NCBI RefSeq assembly: GCF_027213945.1
Contig: NZ_JAPWGW010000001.1
Location: forward strand, 248,001 to 312,000
Length of the DNA stretch: 64,000 nucleotides
Source: Henriciella marina
GTDB taxonomy: Bacteria; Pseudomonadota; Alphaproteobacteria; Caulobacterales; Hyphomonadaceae
Reading direction: 5' to 3'
Shown: positions 1 to 10,885 of the stretch, in pieces
Layout of the letters: each line of letters begins with the position of its first letter
Position numbering within the stretch: the stretch's first letter is position 1
Notes under the pieces: model-generated
What the model was told of the DNA's origin: nothing
What the model saw: the letters and a program-made list of their open reading frames with translations, nothing else
Databases searched by the model: none
Position numbers and translations under genes: made by a program

Positions 1-2995
<2,995 letters not shown>

Positions 2996-3080
2996 GAGGA
3001 CCGTAGAGGAAAGCGGCGCGTTCGGAAAGGGGGCGATCAGGACATCAGACAGCGCAAAAGGCGCTGCGACCCGCAGAGGT

Positions 3081-3464
3081 TCAGGCTGAAAGCCCGTACC
3101 AGATCGTGAGGATGCCAAGAAGGATGACGACCAACCCTATGCCGCGCGTCAGCCTATCGCCGCGATAGAAGGGCTTCGCCATCGACATCAGCGTCTTCGG
3201 CATGGCCATCATGAGCCAGCCTTCCAGCAGGATGCCCCCGCCGACCAAGGTGGCCAGACCCCGGGCGAAGGTCGAGACGTCGTGGTAGGTGAGGAGGATT
3301 GCGGCCCCGGCAACGCCCATGGCCGCCCCTGTGACATAGGTCGCGAAGGGCACCTTATCCATGCTGTCGACAATCGTGGTCACCCGGCCCGGGTTGAGGA
3401 GGAGCGTGGAGCCACCGCCAACAAGATAGACGCCGAGAAGCAGGATGATGTGGTGCTCGGTCAT
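3081..3464 (-). CDS. Small inner-membrane protein with DUF2065-like C-terminal half
   Basis: A 127-residue hydrophobic protein with about four membrane segments. The start at 3464 (MTEHHIILLLGVYL) is preferred over the longer frame because the extra N-terminal residues are basic and do not look like a membrane protein start. The last 50 residues (LEGWLMMAMPK ... RGIGLVVILLGILTIWYG) resemble the two-helix DUF2065 family by eye; this is an inference. No catalytic motif is visible. It is a single gene, divergent from the nat gene. Function unknown. Confidence 0.7.
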   Translation of the reverse strand: MTEHHIILLLGVYLVGGGSTLLLNPGRVTTIVDSMDKVPFATYVTGAAMGVAGAAILLTYHDVSTFARGLATLVGGGILLEGWLMMAMPKTLMSMAKPFYRGDRLTRGIGLVVILLGILTIWYGLSA

Positions 3465-3576
3465 GCGCGTATCCTGCACCCTTCGGCCGCTTCGCGAAAT
3501 AGCGGACAATACCTAGATTGGCGTCACCCTGAAGGCGTGGCTTGCCTGGCTTGCCGCGCTCCTGCATCTCTGCGCG

Positions 3577-4401
3577 ATGACGCTTGATCTTGCTGCCTAT
3601 CTCAAACGCATTGGCCATGATGCCCCCGTGCAGGCCGCCCTTGAGACGCTGAACGCGCTGCACGCGGCGCATGTAAATGCGGTGCCATTCGAAAATCTCG
3701 ATGTGCATGCGGGGCGGCCAGTCTCGCTGTCGCTGGAGGCGGCCTACGAGGAGATCGTCACACGCGGCAAAGGCGGCTGGTGCTATGAGATGAACGCCGT
3801 GTTTGGCTGGGCACTCTCTGAGATCGGGTTTGATGTGGTGCGGCTCGGCGCGGGGGTCCGGCGTGCGTCCATGGGTGATGAGGCATTGGGCAACCATCTC
3901 GCCCTGCTGGTACGGCTGGAGCGCGACTATCTCGTCGATGTCGGGTTCGGCAGCTCGCAGGTCAGCGCCATACCGCTGGAGGAAGGCGTAACCGATCATG
4001 CACCGATCCGCATGGCTTTGGCGCGCGCCGATGATGGCTATTGGCGCCTCTTCGAGGGCGGGCCGGGCGCAAGCTTCAGCTATGACTTCAGGCCCGAGCC
4101 GGCGGATGAGCGCCTGCTGGCCGCCCGTCATCAATGGCAGATCACCGACCCGAACAGCATCTTCTGCAAGACGCTGAGCGCCAAGATCCGGCAGGGGTCG
4201 AGCTATTACATCCTGCGCGGGCGCATGCTGGAAACGCAGATGCCCGGGCGCAGCACGCAGCAGGTCATGGAGACGCCGGAAGAACTGTCAGGCGTGCTCA
4301 GCGAGGTCTTCGGCCTTGAAGAGCCGGAGCTTGAGACGCTCTGGCCGAAAATCTGCGCGCGGCACAAACAGCTCTTCCCGCATGAGAGCGGCAGGCTTTA
4401 G
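3577..4401 (+). CDS. nat: Arylamine N-acetyltransferase
   Basis: Cytosolic enzyme transferring an acetyl group from acetyl-CoA to arylamines, hydrazines or arylhydroxylamines. The length of 274 residues is typical. The Cys-His-Asp triad is visible at the family positions: Cys69 in GKGGWCYEMN, His107 in GNHLALL and Asp121 in DVGFG. The N-terminal motif AVPFENLDVH is also conserved. Its stop codon overlaps that of the convergent thioesterase-like gene (TTAG at 4398-4401). No strong Shine-Dalgarno sequence precedes the ATG. The physiological substrate cannot be told from the sequence. Confidence 0.95.
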   Translation: MTLDLAAYLKRIGHDAPVQAALETLNALHAAHVNAVPFENLDVHAGRPVSLSLEAAYEEIVTRGKGGWCYEMNAVFGWALSEIGFDVVRLGAGVRRASMGDEALGNHLALLVRLERDYLVDVGFGSSQVSAIPLEEGVTDHAPIRMALARADDGYWRLFEGGPGASFSYDFRPEPADERLLAARHQWQITDPNSIFCKTLSAKIRQGSSYYILRGRMLETQMPGRSTQQVMETPEELSGVLSEVFGLEEPELETLWPKICARHKQLFPHESGRL

Positions 4402-5132
4402 GCATTCGCCTCGAACTGCGCCGTACCGACGGCGAACCAGAGTGTGTCGGCATGGGCGAGGAGCGTGCCGTCCTTGGTATAGAGCGCGGTGCCAGCGGTG
4501 TGCTTGCGGCCTTTGCCGCCGGTGCGCCATGAGGCGATGATCAGCGGCTCGCCTACCGGCGGACGCTCAAGGATCTGCGCGTTCATCTCCCCCAGCAGGG
4601 CGCGGTCGACATCCGGCAGGGAGAAGCCGCCGGGGCAATCGAGCGCGCTCCAGACGATTTCCGAACGGACCAGACCATCTTCATCGGCAAACGTGTCGTG
4701 CGGGGTCCAGATCGTGGCGGCGGTTTCCGGATCATCCAGCTGGCCGCAGAAGATACGGAGACTCTCGCCCGGCTCACGGCCACGCCCGCAGACGAAGCAG
4801 ACCGACATCTCTCCTGCGCCGAAGGGGCGTGGGTGCTCGCTCGCCTTTTTCGCGGCCTCAAAGGACGGCGCGGGACGCGGGGCGATGCCTGGCACCTCTG
4901 GGCGCGCGGTCATGATCAGCGTGTCACCTGCGAGCAGGGTCGTGTTGTCGCCGTCGCGCGTGATGGTCAGCGGCGTTTCCAGCGGGATCGGGGCATTGAG
5001 CCGGATCGTGTGCGGGCCGTCCAGATGCTGGGCCAGCAGGCCTGCCGAATAGCCGCCATTGCCGCTGCCGGGAGGGCCATTGAACTGGTTTGGGATGGTG
5101 ATGGCGTCGGGGGCAGGCATGACGGTCTCCAT
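4398..5132 (-). CDS. Hotdog/thioesterase-like superfamily protein
   Basis: About 244 residues from METVMPAPD; a second in-frame ATG at 5120 has a better-placed GGAGA and may be the true start. The N-terminal segment FNGPPGSGNGGYSAGLLAQ looks like the opening of an acyl-CoA-thioesterase-like hotdog domain. A second hotdog-like half follows, ending in GGKGRKHTAGTALY. CFVCGRGREPGESLRIF in the middle holds a CxxC. A double-hotdog arrangement acting on an acyl-CoA or related thioester is plausible, but no substrate can be assigned. It converges on nat with overlapping stop codons. Confidence 0.7.
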   Translation of the reverse strand: METVMPAPDAITIPNQFNGPPGSGNGGYSAGLLAQHLDGPHTIRLNAPIPLETPLTITRDGDNTTLLAGDTLIMTARPEVPGIAPRPAPSFEAAKKASEHPRPFGAGEMSVCFVCGRGREPGESLRIFCGQLDDPETAATIWTPHDTFADEDGLVRSEIVWSALDCPGGFSLPDVDRALLGEMNAQILERPPVGEPLIIASWRTGGKGRKHTAGTALYTKDGTLLAHADTLWFAVGTAQFEANA

Positions 5133-5251
5133 TTTGCGGATTTCTTCCGGCAGGCTGGCGCTATCTACAAATGGTTGCGCTTGCAAGTGGACCGGGCGGG
5201 CAGCCTGTGCGAGGCGAATGCAAACCAAAGTCGCCTTTGACGGAGCGCCGC

Positions 5252-6232
5252 ATGTCCTTCTCCATTCGCCCGCAGGTCCTTGCCGCCTGCCTCGCCGCTG
5301 CACTATCGTTGCCCGCCTGCCAGACGACGCCGGGAATGCAGGTGCGGGAAGAGACCGCGCCGAGGGCCCTGGATGAGGTCATCGCGATCCGGGAAGATGG
5401 GCTGATCGCTAACTACTATCCGGCAATGCGCGCGGATGCGCCGGGTCCTGCCATCCTTATGTTCGGCGGCTCTGAAGGGGGCTTGAGTGAAGGCGTTGCC
5501 CGCGATGCCGAAGCGCTTCGGGGCGAGGGCTTCAGCGTGCTGCATCTTTCTTTCTACCGGTATGAAGGCCAGGAACAGAACCTTGAGTTGGTCCCTCTGG
5601 AGCGTTTTGACCGGGCACTCTACTGGCTTCTATCAAGTGCTGAAGTGGACGCGGGCCGGGTCGGCATTTTCGGCACATCGAAAGGCGCAGAAGCAGCTTT
5701 GATCATGGCAAGTCGCAGAGGCGAGATCGACGCGGTCGTCGCCATATCTCCCTCGAACGTTGCGTGGGCTGGAATCAACTGGGCCTTTGACGGGCGGGTG
5801 CCCGAGGCCTCCTGGTCCGTCGATGGCGAGCCCTATCCGGCCCTGCCTTATGGCGATTTTGATTATGAGACCGGGCTCTATTCTCTCTATGCCAATGGCC
5901 TGCAAGCCGTAGAGGCGCATGAGGAAGCCGTCGTCGCGGTTGAAGGCAGCGATGCACCAATGCTGCTGATCTGCGGCGGGTCAGATGCGCTCTGGCCAAG
6001 CTGCCCTATGGCAGAAGCGATCAATACACGCGCTGAAGCGAAGGATGGACCGGAGGTGACAGTACTTTTTTATCCAGAGGCCGGACATGGCGCAGGCGGC
6101 CTGCCATCTGAGAGGCTCGACCCTGAAACCGCGGACGACCTACTCGACTGGGGTGGCACACGTGCATCGAACAGGGGGGCACAGCAGGATAGCTGGCCGA
6201 AGATCGTCGCCTTCCTGAAGGACACACTTTAG
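5252..6232 (+). CDS. Lipoprotein alpha/beta hydrolase (BAAT C-terminal-like)
   Basis: A 326-residue protein starting at MSFSIRPQVLAACLAAAL. It has a lipoprotein signal peptide with lipobox LPAC (lipid-modified Cys at about 22), so it should be anchored to an envelope membrane. The mature part is an alpha/beta hydrolase: ILMFGGSEGG forms the oxyanion region, GIFGTSKGAEAAL the nucleophile elbow (Ser in GTSKG), LLICGGSDALW the Asp/Glu region, and PEAGHGAGG the catalytic His. This arrangement resembles bile-acid-CoA:amino-acid acyltransferase/acyl-CoA thioester hydrolase C-terminal domains. It probably hydrolyses an ester or thioester outside the cytoplasm; the substrate is unknown. An upstream in-frame extension was discarded because it would bury the signal peptide. 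Confidence 0.85.
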   Translation: MSFSIRPQVLAACLAAALSLPACQTTPGMQVREETAPRALDEVIAIREDGLIANYYPAMRADAPGPAILMFGGSEGGLSEGVARDAEALRGEGFSVLHLSFYRYEGQEQNLELVPLERFDRALYWLLSSAEVDAGRVGIFGTSKGAEAALIMASRRGEIDAVVAISPSNVAWAGINWAFDGRVPEASWSVDGEPYPALPYGDFDYETGLYSLYANGLQAVEAHEEAVVAVEGSDAPMLLICGGSDALWPSCPMAEAINTRAEAKDGPEVTVLFYPEAGHGAGGLPSERLDPETADDLLDWGGTRASNRGAQQDSWPKIVAFLKDTL

Positions 6233-6244
6233 GTGTCAGCCCGT

Positions 6245-7144
6245 TCAGCCGCCCTCTTCGCCAGAAATCCTGGCTGCTAGCGCATCGGCCTCTTCCTTGA
6301 TGAATGCATTGTCTTCCATCAGCGCATTATCCATCGCGGCAATCTCCGCCTGCGCCTGTTCGATCAGGGTTGTGGCAAGCGTTTCTGGTGGCGTTGACCC
6401 ATCCGGCATAGGCACGCCGGGATTGTCGAAGGCACGCCCAGCTAGCTGGGCCAAAAGATAGGCACGCACCAGGCGCACATCGTCAGCGACCGCAAAGCAC
6501 TTGTCGCGCAGAACAAGAAGCCGGTAGTCGCCCGGAATGATGGGGAGAGTCACGCTGTCGGCTGGATTGCCTTCCAGAACATTCACAATACCGTCGAATT
6601 GCGCGCGAGCTTCGATCTGGGCGAGGTGGCCGAATATGTAAGGACAGGTCTCATCCGGCCCGTTGAAACTCTCATAGTAGCGCCCGTGACCGATCGCGTG
6701 AAGGATTGTCGGTGCAACGAAGTTCTCGATCAGGATGGCTAGCTGTTCAGTCTCGACGTCGCGTCTGTCGATTTCGTCCTGATCGGGCTCCACGCCTTTC
6801 CGGGCGGCATTTTCCCCGAGCCACCGGTTCTCGATTGACCGGATCGCGCTGAGGACGAAGGACGCCGCGCGGTAGCGTCCCTCCTGCCCTCCATGATCGG
6901 CCAGTTCCCAGGCAGCATCTGCCGCAGCGAAGTCAATCTCGAATGACTGGCTGCACTGCTTCTGGAAGATGACGATCTGTTCGAAAAGTCCTTCCCAGGT
7001 TTCTTCGCTCTCCTCCAGCCCCTGCGCGCGCTCAAGCAGCGTTTCGCCAGTGGCTACCACATCCGCGCCACAAGTGCTGTCTTGCGCAGCCGCGGTGCCG
7101 GCAAGTGCGAGGATCATGAACAAGGCGGTGAGCGTTGCGCGCAT
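6245..7144 (-). CDS. Secreted protein of unknown function
   Basis: A 299-residue protein with a clear Sec signal peptide (MRATLTALFMILALAGTAAAQ, cleavage near AAA-QD). The mature protein is acidic and largely helical in appearance. Cysteines are scattered (CGADVV, QKQCSQS, DETCPYIFG, RDKCFAV) and could form periplasmic disulfides. No enzymatic motif or recognised domain was found. It stands alone, convergent with the hydrolase lipoprotein to its left. Function unknown. Confidence 0.75.
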   Translation of the reverse strand: MRATLTALFMILALAGTAAAQDSTCGADVVATGETLLERAQGLEESEETWEGLFEQIVIFQKQCSQSFEIDFAAADAAWELADHGGQEGRYRAASFVLSAIRSIENRWLGENAARKGVEPDQDEIDRRDVETEQLAILIENFVAPTILHAIGHGRYYESFNGPDETCPYIFGHLAQIEARAQFDGIVNVLEGNPADSVTLPIIPGDYRLLVLRDKCFAVADDVRLVRAYLLAQLAGRAFDNPGVPMPDGSTPPETLATTLIEQAQAEIAAMDNALMEDNAFIKEEADALAARISGEEGG

Positions 7145-7182
7145 AGGGGGTATCCGGTTTCGTCTGTGACTGATGGCCAGAT

Positions 7183-7608
7183 TTAGCGACGTTTGTACGT
7201 CAGCGCCATGGCGATGCAGTGGGTGAGCTCTTCCCGAGGCAGTTTCTGATCGAGCGGTAGGGTGATGGCGCGTGTGCCTTCGAAGGTGAGGGTCTCGCCA
7301 TAACGTTCACGCCAGCGGGCGATGAGGTCCGTCTGGCAATGGACGAGCAAGCGGATAATGTCCGGGCTTGATGGTTTCCAGCCCAGGCGGATGGGGGTAC
7401 CGCTACGGACCGCAAAGCTCGGCTCGCCCCATTTCAGGCTTTCGGATACGGCACCGACCCCGTCGGTCTTCGCGGCGGTTTCAAGCACAAGCGCGCGCAG
7501 CTCATGCCAGCGGCGGCTCACTTCATCTGGAACCGCGTTGAAAGCGCTGCGTAGCTCCTGGCGAAGCGGCGCGGCGGGCTTTGCCTCTGCAGGCGTCGAT
7601 GGCGGCAT
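7183..7608 (-). CDS. DUF1801 (YdhG-like) domain protein
   Basis: A 141-residue cytosolic protein. Start ATG 7608 is chosen because GGAGAG lies seven bases upstream; a GTG at 7644 would add 12 residues. The central block ESLKWGEPSFAV followed by IRLGWK and VHCQTDLI is characteristic of DUF1801, whose members have a YdhG-like fold and no firmly established biochemical role. The C-terminus ends in basic residues (YKRR). It is divergently arranged with the SDR gene at 7660. Confidence 0.85.
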   Translation of the reverse strand: MPPSTPAEAKPAAPLRQELRSAFNAVPDEVSRRWHELRALVLETAAKTDGVGAVSESLKWGEPSFAVRSGTPIRLGWKPSSPDIIRLLVHCQTDLIARWRERYGETLTFEGTRAITLPLDQKLPREELTHCIAMALTYKRR

Positions 7609-7659
7609 GAACGAACTCTCCGTGCCCGCCTCTATAGCAGACACGCGAAAGGAAAACGA

Positions 7660-8421
7660 ATGAGCGCGACGAGAACAGTTATTATTACCGGCGCTGGGTC
7701 AGGCATTGGCGCGGCAACGGCGAAGCGGTTTTCCGGCGATGGCTGGAATGTTGTTCTGAACGGACGCACGAAGGAGAAGCTGGACAAGGTGGCCAGCGAC
7801 CTGCCCGCTGAGCGCACGATGATCGTTGCGGGCGACGTTTCAAACCCAGACGATGTCGGGCGCCTGGTTTCCGAGACAGTGGAAGAGTTTGGCAGCATTG
7901 ACTGTCTCGTCAACAATGCGGGCGTCGCAGAAATGGGAGAGCCGGGCGACCTCTCGCTCGAGGATTTCGAGAAGATCATGTCGATCAATGTCACGGGCAT
8001 CTTCCACACGGTGACCGCCGCCCTGCCCCATCTGAAGACGTTCAAGGGCTCTATCGTGAATACGTCCTCCGTCTCCGGAATTGGTGGCGACTGGAGGATG
8101 TTCGGCTACAACACGTCCAAGGGCGCGGTTTCGAACATGACGCGCGCGATGGCACTCGATCTTGGCAAGTACGGCGTTCGGGTCAACGCCGTGGCACCGA
8201 GCGTGACGAGAACCGAAATGGCCGAAGGCATCCATTCGGACGAGGAAAAGATGGAGAAGGTACGCGCCCGCCTGCCGCTTGGCCGCGCCGCGGAACCAGA
8301 AGAAGTCGCGAGCGTCATCGCCTTCCTCGCTGGACCAGACGCTGCCTTCGTGAGCGGGGTTATCCTGCCGGTCGATGGCGGGCTGTCGGCGTCGAACGGG
8401 CAGCCGAATTTTGCCGGCTAG
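7660..8421 (+). CDS. Short-chain dehydrogenase/reductase
   Basis: A 253-residue NAD(P)-dependent oxidoreductase of the classical SDR family. The Rossmann motif TGAGSGIGAAT is at residues 11-21, the NNAG motif follows near residue 86, the catalytic Ser is in NTSSVSGIGG, and Tyr/Lys are in GYNTSKGAV. The C-terminal GVILPVDGGLSAS is typical of classical SDRs. Arg in NGRTKEKL after the second strand is compatible with NADP(H) preference, which is an inference. AAGGAA precedes the ATG at good spacing. The substrate is unknown. Confidence 0.95.
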   Translation: MSATRTVIITGAGSGIGAATAKRFSGDGWNVVLNGRTKEKLDKVASDLPAERTMIVAGDVSNPDDVGRLVSETVEEFGSIDCLVNNAGVAEMGEPGDLSLEDFEKIMSINVTGIFHTVTAALPHLKTFKGSIVNTSSVSGIGGDWRMFGYNTSKGAVSNMTRAMALDLGKYGVRVNAVAPSVTRTEMAEGIHSDEEKMEKVRARLPLGRAAEPEEVASVIAFLAGPDAAFVSGVILPVDGGLSASNGQPNFAG

Positions 8422-8481
8422 GGTGCATAGTTGAGGCCCGGCGTGTAGAGGAATAAAATATCTCACGCTGGAGCCTCTTCG

Positions 8482-9990
8482 ATGACAAAGACCTTCCTCC
8501 TTTCCGTTGCATTCACAGCTCTACTGCTTGCAGGTTGTAGCCGGGAGGAACCGCCGCGCTCCGAATCGACGCAAGCCGAGGCGGACACGCAGGCTCCATC
8601 ACCTGGTTCGCCAAAAGCGGGTAGCGAGCAGGCGACGATCGAAGCTTCCATAATCCCGGCCGTCACAATAGATGGCGAGGCACGTCAGACCTTGCGCGAA
8701 CGCATGGTTACCTACAATGCGCCGCAGGTCTCCGTGGCGGTTTACAGGAACGGCGCGCTCGACTGGACCAAAGGTTATGGTGAAGGCACCGATGCGGAAA
8801 CGTTGTTCCAGGCGGCATCCCTTTCCAAGGTTGTGGCCGCGACCGGTATAGTCGCCTTGGCAAGTGAACTCGGCGTGTCCCTTGATGAAGACATCTCCGG
8901 CGATCTTGAGGGTGTGGACCAGTCTAAGCTGAACCCCGAGGGGGTCGTCATCACCTTGCGTATGCTGCTGTCGCATACGAATGGCGCAACGGTCAGCGGC
9001 TTCCCGGGATATGCGGCGGGTGAGGCAGTGCCCACCAATCTGGAAGTCGTGACCGGCAGCGAGCGTACCAATACTGACCCGGTCACCATCGCCGCGAACC
9101 CGGAAGGCAAGTTCAGCTATGCGGGTGGCGGGTACCAGCTGGCTCAGCTCTGGGCAGAACAGGCTTCGGGAGAAGATTTCACTGCTCTGATGGACCGCCT
9201 TATCCTGAATCCGGTGGGCATGAAACAAAGCACGTTTGCCCAACCACTTTCCGCAGATATGGCGTCGGGCAACGTTGCGCCTGCCTATGAGGGCAATGGT
9301 GACCCGGTAGAAGGCGGCTGGCATACCTATCCAGAACAGGCGGCTGCGGGTCTCTGGACCACGCCTGAAGATTATGGCCGCTTTGTCATGGCGCTGATAG
9401 GCGCGATGAATGGCGAGAGCGGGACGGGAATTTCACCAGAGGTCGCAACTGAAGTCGTGCGCCCCGTTTCGGAGGACTACGGTCTCGGTATCGGTGTGGA
9501 GATGAGCGAGTGGACGGACGGTGGCGAAATCGTCCTTCGCCACAGCGGATCGAACAAAGGGTACAAGACCTATTTCGAAGCCTGGCCAGAGCGCGGCGAC
9601 GCCATTGTCGTAATGACCGGCGCCGACGGCGCCTATCCGCTGAATGCCGACATCGTGCGCACTGCAAAGCAGGCTTATGGCTGGCCGATGGGCCCGGTAC
9701 GTACGCGAGCGCGGCACGACCTAGATGAAGACGCGCTGGAGCAGCTTTCAGGCGCCTATATCATGGCCGCCGATGGCGAGCAGTATTTCACCATAGAGCG
9801 TGATGGTCAGGATCTGACGCTTACGACACGGCGTGGCGCAGTCTACCGGATGGTCCCCGTCGAGGAGTACGTCTTTATTGACCCCAATGATGGTGAGGAA
9901 GCGGCATTCAAAACCGATGGAAACACGGTGACGGTATCGTTGAGCGGGACGGTCTTCGAGCAGGCGCCCGAAGACCGCCAAAGCGACTAG
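8482..9990 (+). CDS. Beta-lactamase-family serine hydrolase, lipoprotein
   Basis: A 502-residue protein with lipobox LLAGC (Cys at about 19). An acidic, Ser/Thr/Pro-rich linker follows, then a class C beta-lactamase/esterase domain. The nucleophile motif SxxK appears as SLSK (AASLSKVVAA), the second motif as YAG (KFSYAGGGYQL), and the third as HSG (LRHSGSNKGY). The last ~90 residues form a separate beta-rich domain (LSGAYIMAADGEQYF onwards) of the type often attached to such hydrolases. The YAG variant is common in esterase or D-aminopeptidase-like members, so true beta-lactamase activity should not be assumed. It is convergent with the dienelactone hydrolase gene, sharing CTAG at 9987-9990. 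Confidence 0.9.
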   Translation: MTKTFLLSVAFTALLLAGCSREEPPRSESTQAEADTQAPSPGSPKAGSEQATIEASIIPAVTIDGEARQTLRERMVTYNAPQVSVAVYRNGALDWTKGYGEGTDAETLFQAASLSKVVAATGIVALASELGVSLDEDISGDLEGVDQSKLNPEGVVITLRMLLSHTNGATVSGFPGYAAGEAVPTNLEVVTGSERTNTDPVTIAANPEGKFSYAGGGYQLAQLWAEQASGEDFTALMDRLILNPVGMKQSTFAQPLSADMASGNVAPAYEGNGDPVEGGWHTYPEQAAAGLWTTPEDYGRFVMALIGAMNGESGTGISPEVATEVVRPVSEDYGLGIGVEMSEWTDGGEIVLRHSGSNKGYKTYFEAWPERGDAIVVMTGADGAYPLNADIVRTAKQAYGWPMGPVRTRARHDLDEDALEQLSGAYIMAADGEQYFTIERDGQDLTLTTRRGAVYRMVPVEEYVFIDPNDGEEAAFKTDGNTVTVSLSGTVFEQAPEDRQSD

Positions 9991-10739
9991 TCGTCGTCGC
10001 CTTCCAGATAGCGCTCAGTGAAGTCCATGAAGGCGTCCCAGCTCTTCTTGTCGGCGAGTTCCTGGTAGCGGTCCGAGCCGAAAACGGTCCAGGCATGCGG
10101 CGCGCCTGAATAGATCTGGATCTCATAGGTTACGCCATCGGTTTCCAGCTGGTCGGCGAGGTCTGCGGCAAGGCTATTCGGGATACCGCTATCGGCCCCG
10201 CCATGCATGACGAGGATGGGCGCCGAGGTTGCCGAATAGTCGGCGCCTTCAGGGGCGTCCAGACTGCCATGGAACGTGGCATAGCCTGCTATGTCCTCAC
10301 CCTCGCCAGAGCGGGCAAGCTCCAGCGTTGCTCCGCCGCCGAAGCAGTAGCCCATGAGGATGACATTGGTTTCACCGGAGGCTTCACGCGCCTCGGCAAT
10401 ACCGCCGAGGATGCGGGCACGCATCATCTCGCGGTCATTATAGAGCATGCCAACCTGTTCCTTGCGCGCATCGGTAGTCGCCGGGCGGTTGCCTTTGCCA
10501 TAGACATCGATCGCGAAGGCGTCATAGCCTTCATCGGCAATCATTTCGGCGCGGGTCTTCTCATACTCGTCGAGGCCGCCCCAGTCATGGATGATGACCA
10601 CGAGGCCTTTGGAGTCGCGCGTGGCCTCTGCGAGGTATCCTTCATAGGTCGCGCCATCGACAGTGTAGTCGACGCTTTCGCCCGCTTGGGCGGCGAGCGT
10701 GAAGGCAGTCGAGGCGGCAAGGGCGATGAGAAGGCGCAT
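9987..10739 (-). CDS. Exported dienelactone hydrolase-family protein
   Basis: A 250-residue protein with a signal peptide (MRLLIALAASTAFTLAAQA). The mature part is an alpha/beta hydrolase of the dienelactone hydrolase family. The nucleophile elbow reads GYCFGGG, so the nucleophile is Cys, as in classical dienelactone hydrolases. Asp is in HGGADSGIP and His in GAPHAWTVF. The export signal argues for a periplasmic or extracellular ester/lactone substrate rather than cytosolic aromatic catabolism. AAGGAA precedes the start. It shares the CTAG stop tetramer with the upstream serine hydrolase. Confidence 0.9.
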   Translation of the reverse strand: MRLLIALAASTAFTLAAQAGESVDYTVDGATYEGYLAEATRDSKGLVVIIHDWGGLDEYEKTRAEMIADEGYDAFAIDVYGKGNRPATTDARKEQVGMLYNDREMMRARILGGIAEAREASGETNVILMGYCFGGGATLELARSGEGEDIAGYATFHGSLDAPEGADYSATSAPILVMHGGADSGIPNSLAADLADQLETDGVTYEIQIYSGAPHAWTVFGSDRYQELADKKSWDAFMDFTERYLEGDDD

Positions 10740-10885
10740 GACAGTTTCCTTTTCACATAAGTCTTTGAGCCTCCAGCTAGAGCGGCGGCCCGCCGCGCCA
10801 AATCGGTCGCCGTCTTAAATCTGACTTGCCAGCGACCCTTGCCTTGCCGCAACTAGTCGTGGGGACAGCACGTTCAGACAGGCAG